64,000 nucleotides of DNA. Origin: CALFUK01 sp964450495. GTDB lineage: Bacteria > Bacteroidota > Bacteroidia > Chitinophagales > Saprospiraceae. A model generated the notes under the pieces. It searched no databases. It had not been told where the DNA came from and saw nothing but the letters and a program-made list of their open reading frames with translations. Both the position numbers and the translations under genes were made by a program. How positions within the stretch are numbered: the stretch's first letter is position 1; each line of letters begins with the position of its first letter. The DNA lies in NCBI GenBank assembly GCA_964450495.1, contig CAYVFU010000001.1:62001-126000 (forward strand). Direction: 5' to 3'. Below are positions 46,509 to 56,086 of this stretch, piece by piece.

Positions 46509-47873
46509 CTATTCGCAGCCATCTATAAAAGCATGAAAAATGGCATTCAGCTTTACTTGAAAACCTCCATTTAATAAAACAAAATCCAGCGCATCATAGC
46601 TTATATCCGCAACTGACTCAATTTGCTGTGTCGACTGAATAAACCCGTTACTTTCAATTGCCAATTGCTCACTTTGAGAACCAGATAAAACCAACTCTTG
46701 CACACATCCAGATAATTCTACTTTGTAATCTCCACAATTACCGGTGTTAGCAGTTGCTTCTAAATAAAATATACCCTCGAAATTTGTAGGTTGGAAACTG
46801 CTGACTATTGTCTGATCTTCAACAACTCCTAGGTTTGCAGTGAAACCTGGAAAAGACGCACTTCTGATTTTAAATTGGACAGGACCTCCGACGACTTCTA
46901 TATTGAACGTCAATTCGTCACCAAAAGAAAGCTGAGGCAACTCATAGAAATCATCACGATCTGGATCTAGAGGTGCTGACATTTGATGCCCCACTGAGCC
47001 TACAATATTTGTGGTCTGTAGAGCTGACGAAAAATCATCATTAGGTTCAAAGTCATTCCCAAAAGTTGGAGGTAAAAAATTCACATCAAAGAAATAGCTC
47101 ATGCATGTATTATTACCTACTCGCAAATAAATAGTATCACCTGTAGCCAAACAATCCTGCTCAAAAAGAAAAGGACTAGTATTCGGCTGAACACTAGCTA
47201 TAAATATGCCATCATTCCTAAAAATGCCAATTTGAAAAATATCATCAGTATCATCTGTATGCGTAATATTTATAGATAGTTTGCCATACTCTGGTGCTTC
47301 AAATCCAATAAAATCCCATGCATCAAGCTGATAGAAACCATGTCCAATATGTCCAGAATAACTGTTGCCTTCTTCTATAAAATAAGCGTTATCAATTATG
47401 TTGTTCGGCTCAGGATCTGTGATGCCTGCTGCAGGTATAACAGTAGCAGTATAGCCATAGCTACCAAATGAACCACTAAAGTTTATTTCAATACTATCAC
47501 CAGCCATGATGCAATTAGCGCTTCCAGTTGTGATACTGTTACCAAAAACATGGATATTACCACCAGCTCTTAATCTTCTAAAAGATCCGGTGCAAGTCAT
47601 AGGAACATTGTTGCCACAGCAGAATATCGTTCCTGGGGATGCAAATCCAGAAATCTCTAGAGTTCCATCGACTGGAGCTACATAATAATATCGAGCGTTG
47701 GAAGGACCGTCATCTTCACAATTTACAGGACTGCAAGGAATGCCATAATTAGAAATCACTCCAGATACTGAGGCTTGAGAATGTGATTTTTCTACAAAAA
47801 TTAGTATTAAGAATAGAGAAAATAAGATTTCTGGAACTCCAGATAGCGGATAGAGTGTGTGAGTTGTTTTCAT
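46509..47873 (-). CDS. Secreted protein with PPC-like domains and coat-hanger C-terminus
   Basis: Exported protein of 454 residues (signal peptide ending IFVEKSHSQ). It has an N-terminal Cys-containing beta domain (CSPVNCEDDGPSNARYYYVAP, then CCGNNVPMTC). Two pre-peptidase C-terminal-like beta-sandwiches follow, each starting with D-x-E-P-N (DPEPNNIIDNAYFI at about 152 and DFEPNDDFSSALQT at about 274). The C-terminus (ALDFVLLNGGFQVKLNAIFHAFIDGCE) matches the short repeated beta motif 'I-x-L-x-x-GF-x-V-x-x-G-A-x-F-x-A-x-I' seen at the end of many secreted Bacteroidota proteins. Function unknown; probably surface-exposed. Confidence 0.75.
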   Translation of the reverse strand: MKTTHTLYPLSGVPEILFSLFLILIFVEKSHSQASVSGVISNYGIPCSPVNCEDDGPSNARYYYVAPVDGTLEISGFASPGTIFCCGNNVPMTCTGSFRRLRAGGNIHVFGNSITTGSANCIMAGDSIEINFSGSFGSYGYTATVIPAAGITDPEPNNIIDNAYFIEEGNSYSGHIGHGFYQLDAWDFIGFEAPEYGKLSINITHTDDTDDIFQIGIFRNDGIFIASVQPNTSPFLFEQDCLATGDTIYLRVGNNTCMSYFFDVNFLPPTFGNDFEPNDDFSSALQTTNIVGSVGHQMSAPLDPDRDDFYELPQLSFGDELTFNIEVVGGPVQFKIRSASFPGFTANLGVVEDQTIVSSFQPTNFEGIFYLEATANTGNCGDYKVELSGCVQELVLSGSQSEQLAIESNGFIQSTQQIESVADISYDALDFVLLNGGFQVKLNAIFHAFIDGCE

Positions 47874-47995
47874 AGGTCGTCATTAATCTATGAAAGTTAC
47901 TACCAATTATAATCTGATGAATCACCCTATTTCGTGATTTTTATGTAGCCTACATGTTATTGGAATTTCTTTCTCCTTTAAGTCTCAATTTAATT

Positions 47996-50900
47996 TTATT
48001 CTATCATCTTGACAGCTCTGCCAGGTGTATAAGGTGCATCTGCATCTTCCAGCATTTGCTCCAATTCCTCCAAGTCTGTACTCACTAAAGTCTTTAATCT
48101 ACTCAAGATAGGCTCAAACTCTTCTTTGGCAATTTGATAACTCATCCTATGCGTGCCTGTCGGTGCTGCAGTAGAAGCTCCTTGCTCATATTCAATCCAA
48201 CCTATTCTACCCGCAGGTGTTGGTGGTTGATCAATATCTAATCGAGTTTTGATGTTGTCACCATAAAGGGCAGTCCTGATTTCTCTTAAATTTTTATTAA
48301 TCTCGTTATAGGAATTATGAAGCTCTTCGGTCTTAGTATTAGTCTGTTGAATCGCAGCGTTAATGTGTTTCATTTTATTACTCACCTCTGAGATCATTTT
48401 GCCTGCGCCTGAAATTTGTCTGGACAATTCTGCCACCTCATCCTGGAAAGCCTTTTTACCTTTTAGATCTGTAGCCGGCATCACACGATCTTCTAATGGC
48501 ACAACTGTAAACGCTACTTGATCAACCAACACTTGCGTTTCACCATTAGTGATTTTTGAAAGAGTAACAATATACTTTCCCGGCTGTACCAACGGTCCTT
48601 GATCAACACCGGCAAAAGGATTGTAAAAGCTTGGTTTATTAAGATTTATAGGAGCAGTGCTGGACGACCTCAAATCCCACTTAATTCTGTGAACACCTTC
48701 CTTAGGTGATTTGTAAATTTTTCTGACAGTTTCTCCATTTGCATTTGATATAGAAAAAATTAATTGTTCTTTTACTTCTTCTGATTCTGCTAATAGTTGT
48801 TCATAGCTTGGGTATGGATTGTCTCTACCCTCTTTAGCAGCTTTAGCCGCTTTTTTGATCCGCTCGTCTTTAGCGTTTTTAAATGATTCTGGAATGTAAT
48901 AGTCAATTAATGCAACAGACCCCAAATTTTCAGCTGAATAATAACTATCTCCTTGAAATGATTTTCCTGGCAAACCAAGAGGCACAGCTTCTTCATACAC
49001 ATAGGCATTTCGAATTGGAAATATTTGTGCTACATCTCCCATCTTACCATCACCAACCTGTCTTAAACAAGAATAATCATCGAGCACATAAAACCCTCGA
49101 CCAAAGGTTCCCAATACCAAATCGTTTTCTCTCTCTTGTATCGCAATGTCTCTTACAGCAATTGTAGGAAGTCCTCCTTTTAACTGTTTCCAATGTCCGC
49201 CACCATTCGTACTAAAAAAAGCGCCAAACTCTGTTCCACAAAACAACAGATTTTCATCCTTATGATCTTCTACAATACTGTATGTACTGCCACGCTCTGG
49301 CAGATTGTTGCTTATCTTTTGCCAACTTGTTCCTTTATCTATACTTTTATAAAGATAAGGCTTAAAATCACCGTTTTTATGATTGTTAAATGCAGCATAG
49401 ATCACTGATGCATTATGATTAGAACAGAAAACACTGTTGACGTATGTGTTTCTTGGGACACCTGGAAAAGAACTTGACTTCTTCCAATTGGCTCCTCCAT
49501 CTGTGGACACATGAATCAATCCGTCATCGGAACCTACAACTAAAAGATTCTCATCCAAGGTTGATTCTGAAAAAGCAACCAAGGTGCCATATGGTGATGT
49601 TGATCCGTTTTTAGCGACAGCATCAATACTCCAGACACGATCCATTATTTTCAGCTCATTGCGATTTATTTGTTGGGTCAGATCATCACTAATCACTTCC
49701 CAACTATTACCGTAGTCATCAGACCTAAAGACTTTATTAGCCGCAAAAAATAATCGACCAGACTTATGCGCGCTGACATGCAAAGGTGCATCCCAATTCC
49801 ACCTGTATGCATTTTCGTTTTTTCTTTCTTTGGGTTGAATGCCAACTTCCTCTCCACTCAATCTATCGTATCTCACAAGAACACCGTATTGAGACTGCGC
49901 ATAAACAATGTTTGGATTTTCTGGATCGACTTGCGATTCAAAACCATCTCCACCATGCGTGATGTACCAATCCGAATTGACAATCCCATGAGCCGTATTT
50001 GTTCTGGAAGGACCTCCCATAGAAAAATTATCTTGTGTTCCTCCATAGATATTGTAAAATGGTGTGTCGTTATCAACAGCAACTTTATAAAACTGTACGA
50101 TAGGTAAATTTGCTTTAAAACTCCATGTTTTAGCGGCATCCCATGTTTCGTATATACCACCATCACAACCTACCAACCAGTGCTCATTATTATTAGGATT
50201 TACCCAAATACAGTGATTGTCCACATGTTTAGTAACTTCACCGGTTTTCTGAAAGGTCTTACCACCATCGACACTTTTACTAAGCCAAGTATCCATAGAA
50301 TATATGATGTCAGCATTAGTTGGATCTGCCACAATTTCCTGGTAGTAATTGCCACTTGTCACGTGACCGCCTTGCTTATGCCATGAAGCTCCGCGATTAG
50401 TACTGCGATAAAATCCACTCTTTCCTTCGGCAGCCTCGATAATCGCATAAAGTTTCTCCGGGTCTGCTGGCGAAACCGCTAATCCAATTCTACCTAAATC
50501 CACATCAGGCAACCCGTTCGATGCTTTTTCCCAAGTGTCGCCACCATCCACACTCTTGTAAATTGCAGAACCTGGCCCACCCCCAAGGTAAGTAAACACA
50601 TGCCTAGCTCTTTGATGCGTCGCTGCATAAAGGACATTAGGATCATTGGGATGGATGATCATATCTGCCACTCCAGTATATTCGTCTATTGACAAAGTTG
50701 GATTCCATGTCTGGCCTCCATCTGTAGATTTATAAACGCCTCGTTCGCCACCACTACTCCATAATGGTCCTACTGCAGCAACCCATATCGTATTAGAATC
50801 ATTCGGATGGACTATAATTTTGGAAATATGTTCAGATTCTTTTAAGCCCATATTCTTCCATGAAGCTCCAGCATCTTTAGACATGTAGACACCATCACCA

Positions 50901-51310
50901 TAGGCAACTGATCGCTGATTATTATTCTCTCCTGTTCCAACCCAAATCGTAGAAGCATTGTTAGGATCCATTGTAACACATCCTATGGAATAAGAGCCTT
51001 GGCTGTCAAAAATTGGTTCGTATGTTGTACCAGAGTTAACTGTTTTCCATACTCCACCAGATGAGGTGGCTACATAATATATGTGTGGCATTTCGGGGTG
51101 GACAGCAAAATCTGATATTCTTCCAGAGGTATTTGCAGGTCCGACAGATCGGAATTTAAGCGCTGAGAGACTCAATTCATCTAGAGGGTGTTTTGCCTTT
51201 TCCTCAAACTTCTCATCTTTTCTATTTTTTCTCTTTTGCGCAACTAGTTCTAAAGTGCTAGAGCACATTAATGCTATAATTAATAAGGCTAATAATTTAT
51301 TCATCTTCAT
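47996..51310 (-). CDS. Secreted VPS10/BNR beta-propeller protein (glycosyl-hydrolase-like)
   Basis: Exported protein of 1104 residues (signal peptide ending LELVAQ). Multiple sortilin/BNR-type blades of the form S-x-D-G-G-x-T-W recur: VNSGTTYEPI, MSKDAGASWKNMG, KSTDGGQTWNP, KSVDGGDTWEKA, RSTNRGASWHKQ, STDGGANWKKS and FSTNGGGHWKQL. This forms one or two beta-propellers across about 50-740, followed by a beta-sandwich domain (about 800-960) and a helical tail (970-1104). Many Bacteroidota carry such proteins, often labelled glycosyl hydrolase or exo-sialidase-like, without proven activity. The tail lacks a T9SS motif. Confidence 0.85.
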   Translation of the reverse strand: MKMNKLLALLIIALMCSSTLELVAQKRKNRKDEKFEEKAKHPLDELSLSALKFRSVGPANTSGRISDFAVHPEMPHIYYVATSSGGVWKTVNSGTTYEPIFDSQGSYSIGCVTMDPNNASTIWVGTGENNNQRSVAYGDGVYMSKDAGASWKNMGLKESEHISKIIVHPNDSNTIWVAAVGPLWSSGGERGVYKSTDGGQTWNPTLSIDEYTGVADMIIHPNDPNVLYAATHQRARHVFTYLGGGPGSAIYKSVDGGDTWEKASNGLPDVDLGRIGLAVSPADPEKLYAIIEAAEGKSGFYRSTNRGASWHKQGGHVTSGNYYQEIVADPTNADIIYSMDTWLSKSVDGGKTFQKTGEVTKHVDNHCIWVNPNNNEHWLVGCDGGIYETWDAAKTWSFKANLPIVQFYKVAVDNDTPFYNIYGGTQDNFSMGGPSRTNTAHGIVNSDWYITHGGDGFESQVDPENPNIVYAQSQYGVLVRYDRLSGEEVGIQPKERKNENAYRWNWDAPLHVSAHKSGRLFFAANKVFRSDDYGNSWEVISDDLTQQINRNELKIMDRVWSIDAVAKNGSTSPYGTLVAFSESTLDENLLVVGSDDGLIHVSTDGGANWKKSSSFPGVPRNTYVNSVFCSNHNASVIYAAFNNHKNGDFKPYLYKSIDKGTSWQKISNNLPERGSTYSIVEDHKDENLLFCGTEFGAFFSTNGGGHWKQLKGGLPTIAVRDIAIQERENDLVLGTFGRGFYVLDDYSCLRQVGDGKMGDVAQIFPIRNAYVYEEAVPLGLPGKSFQGDSYYSAENLGSVALIDYYIPESFKNAKDERIKKAAKAAKEGRDNPYPSYEQLLAESEEVKEQLIFSISNANGETVRKIYKSPKEGVHRIKWDLRSSSTAPINLNKPSFYNPFAGVDQGPLVQPGKYIVTLSKITNGETQVLVDQVAFTVVPLEDRVMPATDLKGKKAFQDEVAELSRQISGAGKMISEVSNKMKHINAAIQQTNTKTEELHNSYNEINKNLREIRTALYGDNIKTRLDIDQPPTPAGRIGWIEYEQGASTAAPTGTHRMSYQIAKEEFEPILSRLKTLVSTDLEELEQMLEDADAPYTPGRAVKMIE

Positions 51311-51667
51311 GCAGATTTAGACTAGTAAAAGTAAGAAATTATGGCTATGCTGGATTCAACTTACTTTTCAAGTGGGTATACAATGTTGATGCAATTGCTA
51401 AATCAAAATCATACTCCGACTACTTTTTTAGCCACTTTATTTACGGGGTAGTATTCTACTTATGCTGTTTAGTTGAATAGTCCATGGTTTGATAAAACCT
51501 GACTTTTTTAAGCAAATTCGCTTTTATCAGGGACTTAGTCTAGATCTGCAATTAGCATTTGTATACTATTTGTAGAAAAACATTTTTCCATATAATACTG
51601 TTAATCAATTTAATACACATTAGAATAAATAAAATATTTATTTTTTTCATTTTATCTGTAGATAAAA
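51311..51667. other. AT-rich intergenic region before peptide gene B
   Basis: About 360 bases, divergent from the VPS10-like gene. A weakly supported open frame (51559-51762) was rejected. Other than probable promoter sequence near 51660, nothing was seen. Confidence 0.4.
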
Positions 51668-51746
51668 TGTGGCTTTTCAGAAAAACTGGCGTCTTAATTA
51701 TGAAACGCACCCACAACTATTTTTTTCTAAAAATAAAACTCGTACA
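51668..51746 (+). promoter_or_regulatory. Conserved leader of small peptide gene B
   Basis: TGTGGCTTT (51668-51676) and GCGTCTTAATTAT (51689-51701) match the leader of peptide A in sequence and in their 21-base spacing, followed by AA-x-GCAC in both. The region between the leader and the ATG is not conserved otherwise, which argues against a simple recent duplication. Confidence 0.55.
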
Positions 51747-51848
51747 ATGTCCAAAGCTATAACTCTAGAAAACGTAATTAACAGCATCCAAGTACTAAGC
51801 ATTTTCGGTCTAGGTATATTTTTCATACTAAGCCAAACATTCGGATAG
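51747..51848 (+). CDS. 33-residue hydrophobic peptide B (novel small protein)
   Basis: Open frame ATG 51747 to TAG 51846-51848, 33 codons, same length as peptide A. It starts MSKAITLENVINS and ends IQVLSIFGLGIFFILSQTFG, a single hydrophobic helix. It shares 21 of 33 residues with peptide A, and both keep the terminal LSQTFG. The upstream leader blocks and the downstream ACCTTCACATA (51849-51859) are also shared. A strong terminator at 52035-52070 would give a transcript of about 400 bases with a long 3' untranslated part. Too short for normal gene calling; no family recognised. Confidence 0.75.
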   Translation: MSKAITLENVINSIQVLSIFGLGIFFILSQTFG

Positions 51849-51933
51849 ACCTTCACATACACCTAACTTACACCTACACCTTTTTACACACCTTCTTTCT
51901 TACCCTTTCGACTTAAACAATTCCCTTTAGTTC

Positions 51934-51949
51934 TGACAGTAAAAACTGT
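51934..51949 (+). other. Hairpin in the 3' region of peptide gene B
   Basis: GACAGT AAAA ACTGTC (positions approximate to one base) gives a perfect 6-bp stem with a 4-base loop, about 90 bases after the peptide B stop. No T-tail follows, so it is more likely an RNA structural element than a terminator. Confidence 0.4.
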
Positions 51950-52034
51950 CCATTTCAAACATGCATCTCTGTGTCAATCTTGAAGCGTCACACCTATTTT
52001 AACTGCAATTAGGTAGTTTTGTCATCGTACAATT

Positions 52035-52070
52035 GAGATGTCACTGCAAAGGTGGCATCTCTTTTTTTTT
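52035..52070 (+). terminator. Terminator downstream of peptide gene B
   Basis: Stem GAGATGTCAC (52035-52044) / GTGGCATCTC (52052-52061), with one G-U pair, is followed by nine T. It faces the same direction as peptide gene B, the only coding frame supported upstream on the plus strand for several kilobases. The 52071-52280 stretch to purL shows nothing else. Confidence 0.85.
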
Positions 52071-52280
52071 CTTCTTATTATTAAAAAAGGAAGCTAGATA
52101 ACAAACAGAAGTTGAATAGCAATTTAGCTAGAAAGACCTTGAAGAATTCTAACAACAAGTAGACCCAATGGTTATATTTGGAAATCCACCTATTAAAGAA
52201 ATCTATCATATAATCTGCGCAACACCATAGCAATTCACCATATTTTATTGACATTTGTCCAAAGTTTAATAACCAACCCT

Positions 52281-55200
52281 ATGATTAACTTTTTTGGCAA
52301 CCCTCAAGTGCTTGTGTACGCTGTTCAGAACATCGATCCATTATCACAAACTGATCTAGATAAATTACATTGGTTGTTTGATGGTAAAACTCTAATTGAT
52401 GGTAAAACATTAGATGCACCTTTCATAGGACCAAGAGCAACAATGATTACACCTTGGAGTACCAATGCTGTTGAGATTACCCAAAACATGGCTATCAAAG
52501 GTATCCAACGAATAGAACGATATAACCCTAAAACTTTAAACGCTGACTGGGATCCGATGCTAGAACAGGAATTCTCTTTATTAGATCAAAACTTATTTGA
52601 CATTTCAATCCAAGCTGAAGACATTAAAGAGATTCATGACATCTCGGCTTACAATCAACAAGAAGGGTTAGCATTAAGCAAAGAGGAAATAACATTTCTG
52701 CAAGAATTGTCCACAAAACTCAATAGAACATTAACAGACTCAGAAGTATTTGGATTCTCTCAATTAAACTCTGAGCACTGCCGCCATAAAATATTTAATG
52801 GGGTATTTGTTATTGATGGCGAAGAAAAGTCTGAATCACTTTTTTCACTTATCAAACAAACCACTAAGCAGAATCCAAATACAGTAGTGTCCGCATACAA
52901 GGACAATGTCGCATTTATCGAAGGACCTACGATTACTCAGTTTGCACCTGAGCGGCAGGACAAACCTTCTAACTATCAGAAGTCTTCGATAAACTCAACT
53001 ATTTCCTTAAAAGCTGAGACACATAATTTCCCTACTACGGTAGAGCCCTTCAATGGCGCCGCAACTGGTTCTGGTGGAGAAATCAGGGATAGACTTGCAG
53101 GAGGTCAAGGCTCATTGCCACTTGCAGGTACTGCAGTCTATATGACTGCTTATCCTCGATTGACCAACGATAGAAAATGGGAACAAAATATTTCTGAAAG
53201 AAAATGGTTGTATCAAACACCACTGGACATTCTTATAAAGGCATCTAATGGTGCCTCTGATTTCGGAAATAAATTTGGTCAGCCACTAATTGCTGGTTCA
53301 TTATTAACTTTCGAATATCAAGGTGAGTCATCAAAGACAGCTTTTGATAAAGTCATCATGCTTGCAGGTGGTATAGGCTATGGTGTGCATTCTCAAGCTA
53401 TTAAGCAATCACCAAAAAAAGGAGATAAAATTGTTGTGCTTGGCGGTGATAATTATAGAATTGGCATGGGAGGTGCCGCTGTCTCTTCTACGGACACTGG
53501 AGAATTCAGTTCAGGTATAGAGTTAAATGCTGTGCAACGATCTAATCCTGAAATGCAAAAACGAGTTGCCAATGCGATCCGAGCCTTTGTAGAAAGTAAA
53601 GACAACCCTATTGTTTCCATTCACGATCATGGAGCGGGCGGGCATCTAAATTGTCTTGCCGAATTAGTGGAAGACACTGGTGGCATAATTCAATTACACA
53701 AATTACCAGTGGGTGACCCTACCCTTTCTGCTAAAGAATTAATCGGCAATGAATCCCAAGAAAGAATGGGTCTGGTTATCAAAGAGAAAGACCTTCCATT
53801 ATTGGCTGCAGTTGCTGAACGAGAACGAGCGCCAATGTATGTTGTTGGAGAAGTGACTGAGGATCAACAGTTCGTTTTTCAAAATACAGGAGGGAAAAAC
53901 CCAATGGAATTGTCAATAGATTCTTTATTTGGTTCATCTCCAAAAACGATTATTAAAGATAACACCACTCAAGCTACATATACCCAACTCACTTATCATA
54001 AAGAGAATCTTTTTGAATACCTGAAAGATGTTCTTCGATTAGAGGCTGTGGCTTGCAAGGATTGGTTGACAAACAAGGTGGACAGATGTGTTGGAGGCAA
54101 AGTAGCTAAGCAACAATGTTGTGGTCCGCTTCAACTACCACTTAATGACGTTGGGGTAATGGCACTTGATTATGACAGCACTCACGGAACAGCCACCTCC
54201 ATTGGACATTCACCAGTAAGTGCTTTAGTAGATCCAGTAGCTGGTTCTAGGAATTCGATCGCAGAAGCACTTACCAACATCATGTGGGCACCATTGCAAG
54301 ATGGACTACAATCAATATCCTTATCGGCAAATTGGATGTGGCCATGTAAAAACGAAGGTGAAGATGCGAGACTTTATCAAGCTGTCGAAGCAATTTCTGC
54401 TTTTGCAATAGATCTAGGCATTAATGTGCCTACAGGTAAAGATTCTCTATCGATGAAGCAAAAATATGCTGATGAAGAAATCCTTGCACCTGGCACAGTT
54501 ATCATTACTGCGGCAGGCCATTGTTCTGACATTACTAAAATTGTAGAGCCTGTTTTCCAGTTTGATAAAGGGGCCATCTATTACATCAACCTATCTAAAG
54601 ATGAGTACAAACTCGGTGGATCAAGCTTTGCTCAAACGCTAGGGAAAGTAGGCAATGCAACACCAACTATTCTTGATTCTACTTATTTCAAACATACTTT
54701 CAATACAATCCAGTCACTGATTAAAACAGATAAAATTTTAGCAGGTCATGATGTATCAGCGGGTGGTTTGATTACAACTCTATTGGAATGTTGTTTTAGT
54801 GATCCTGATTTGGGTGCGATGATTAATCTGACATCTCTAGGTGAAGATGATTTAATTAAAGTATTGTTTTCTGAAAATACAGGTATTGTTTTTCAATCAG
54901 CAGACGACTCCATTGAAGAAGTTTTGACTAAGGCCAAGGTAGACTTCCACAAAATTGGAGCAGTGACAGATAGTGGCATGTTACATGTCATGCATAGTGA
55001 CATATTTGATATTGACATTGCTGAATATAGAGATTATTGGTACGAAACATCATTCCTCTTAGACCAACACCAGACGGCGAATGGCTTGGCAAAAACACGA
55101 TTCGACAACTACAAAAATCAAGCGCTTAAATTTACTTTCCCACAAGGATTTACGGGCATAAGACCCAATACAGAAGGTATAAAAAGACCTCAGGCTGCAA

Positions 55201-55931
55201 TCATCAGAGAGAAAGGATCAAACTCTGAACGCGAACTTGCCAATGCTTTATACCTTGCTGGATTTGACGTACGTGATGTCCATATGACAGATTTAATAAC
55301 TGGAAGAGAGAGCCTTGAAGATGTCCGCTTTTTAGGGGCAGTTGGTGGCTTTTCCAATTCGGATGTATTGGGTTCTGCTAAAGGTTGGGCTGGCGCCTTT
55401 TTATACAATGACAAAGCTAGAGAAAGCATCACAAGATTTTTTGAAAGAGATGATGTTCTGTCTATTGGTATATGTAATGGATGTCAATTGTTTGTTGAAT
55501 TGAATTTTATCAATCCAGAACATGAGCAACCACCAAAGATGTTGTGGAATGATTCTAAAAAGCATGAAAGTATTTTTACTTCGGTAGAAATACAAGAAAA
55601 TAATTCTGTCATGTTATCCAATTTAGCTGGCAACACATTGGGAGTATGGGTCTCACACGGTGAAGGCAAATTCCATTTACCACAAGACAAATCTACATAT
55701 GGTTTAGTTGCCGAGTATGGTTATAACGAATATCCTTCTAATCCAAATGGCAGCGATTACAATGCAGCCATGATTTGCAGTGCTGATGGCAGACATTTGG
55801 TGACGATGCCTCATATTGAGCGTTCTACGTTTAAGTGGAATTGGGCCCATTATCCAAGTGATAGAAAGGACGATGTCTCTCCTTGGATTCAAGCTTTTTT
55901 GAATGCAAGAGAATGGGTGGAGGCGCATTGA
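52281..55931 (+). CDS. purL: Phosphoribosylformylglycinamidine synthase (single-chain)
   Basis: Purine synthesis enzyme converting FGAR to FGAM with glutamine and ATP. The start is taken at ATG 52281 (MINFFGNPQVLVYAVQNI), giving 1216 residues; the frame also opens with TTG at 52248, which is less likely. Domains in order are: N-terminal PurS-like; linker with SQLNSEHCRHKIFNG; two AIRS-like ATPase halves (AETHNFPTTVEPFNGAATGSGGEIRD, HDHGAGGHLNCLAEL, and PTGKDSLSMKQKY with HDVSAGGLITTLLE); and a C-terminal glutamine amidotransferase with the nucleophile in SIGICNGCQLFVEL and a final His-x-Glu (MPHIERSTF). All parts are present. Confidence 0.97.
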   Translation: MINFFGNPQVLVYAVQNIDPLSQTDLDKLHWLFDGKTLIDGKTLDAPFIGPRATMITPWSTNAVEITQNMAIKGIQRIERYNPKTLNADWDPMLEQEFSLLDQNLFDISIQAEDIKEIHDISAYNQQEGLALSKEEITFLQELSTKLNRTLTDSEVFGFSQLNSEHCRHKIFNGVFVIDGEEKSESLFSLIKQTTKQNPNTVVSAYKDNVAFIEGPTITQFAPERQDKPSNYQKSSINSTISLKAETHNFPTTVEPFNGAATGSGGEIRDRLAGGQGSLPLAGTAVYMTAYPRLTNDRKWEQNISERKWLYQTPLDILIKASNGASDFGNKFGQPLIAGSLLTFEYQGESSKTAFDKVIMLAGGIGYGVHSQAIKQSPKKGDKIVVLGGDNYRIGMGGAAVSSTDTGEFSSGIELNAVQRSNPEMQKRVANAIRAFVESKDNPIVSIHDHGAGGHLNCLAELVEDTGGIIQLHKLPVGDPTLSAKELIGNESQERMGLVIKEKDLPLLAAVAERERAPMYVVGEVTEDQQFVFQNTGGKNPMELSIDSLFGSSPKTIIKDNTTQATYTQLTYHKENLFEYLKDVLRLEAVACKDWLTNKVDRCVGGKVAKQQCCGPLQLPLNDVGVMALDYDSTHGTATSIGHSPVSALVDPVAGSRNSIAEALTNIMWAPLQDGLQSISLSANWMWPCKNEGEDARLYQAVEAISAFAIDLGINVPTGKDSLSMKQKYADEEILAPGTVIITAAGHCSDITKIVEPVFQFDKGAIYYINLSKDEYKLGGSSFAQTLGKVGNATPTILDSTYFKHTFNTIQSLIKTDKILAGHDVSAGGLITTLLECCFSDPDLGAMINLTSLGEDDLIKVLFSENTGIVFQSADDSIEEVLTKAKVDFHKIGAVTDSGMLHVMHSDIFDIDIAEYRDYWYETSFLLDQHQTANGLAKTRFDNYKNQALKFTFPQGFTGIRPNTEGIKRPQAAIIREKGSNSERELANALYLAGFDVRDVHMTDLITGRESLEDVRFLGAVGGFSNSDVLGSAKGWAGAFLYNDKARESITRFFERDDVLSIGICNGCQLFVELNFINPEHEQPPKMLWNDSKKHESIFTSVEIQENNSVMLSNLAGNTLGVWVSHGEGKFHLPQDKSTYGLVAEYGYNEYPSNPNGSDYNAAMICSADGRHLVTMPHIERSTFKWNWAHYPSDRKDDVSPWIQAFLNAREWVEAH

Positions 55932-55940
55932 GTTAGCTTA

Positions 55941-55988
55941 ACCACCCCACCCGCAAACGCGGGCACCCCTCCGAGGAGGGGAATTTTA
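55941..55988 (+). repeat. GC-rich dispersed-type repeat with double hairpin after purL
   Basis: CCCGC/GCGGG (55950-55954 with 55959-55963) and CCCCTCC/GGAGGGG (55966-55972 with 55975-55981), then AATTTT. The GC content contrasts sharply with the AT-rich surroundings. Near-identical 'cacccctcc-gaggagggg-aattt' elements are familiar between genes of many Bacteroidota genomes. It may serve as a terminator for purL. Confidence 0.6.
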
Positions 55989-56086
55989 CTCTTAGTCGGA
56001 AGAGATTTGTCAACATTATCTTGATCTCAATTCTCATTCTAGGAGGAGTGGCTGACGCGATAAGCGGATTACGAGGTGGTCAATAT

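Noticed and set aside
51559..51762. 67-codon frame overlapping the start of peptide B
   Set aside because: No equivalent at copy A; spans the conserved leader in a different frame.
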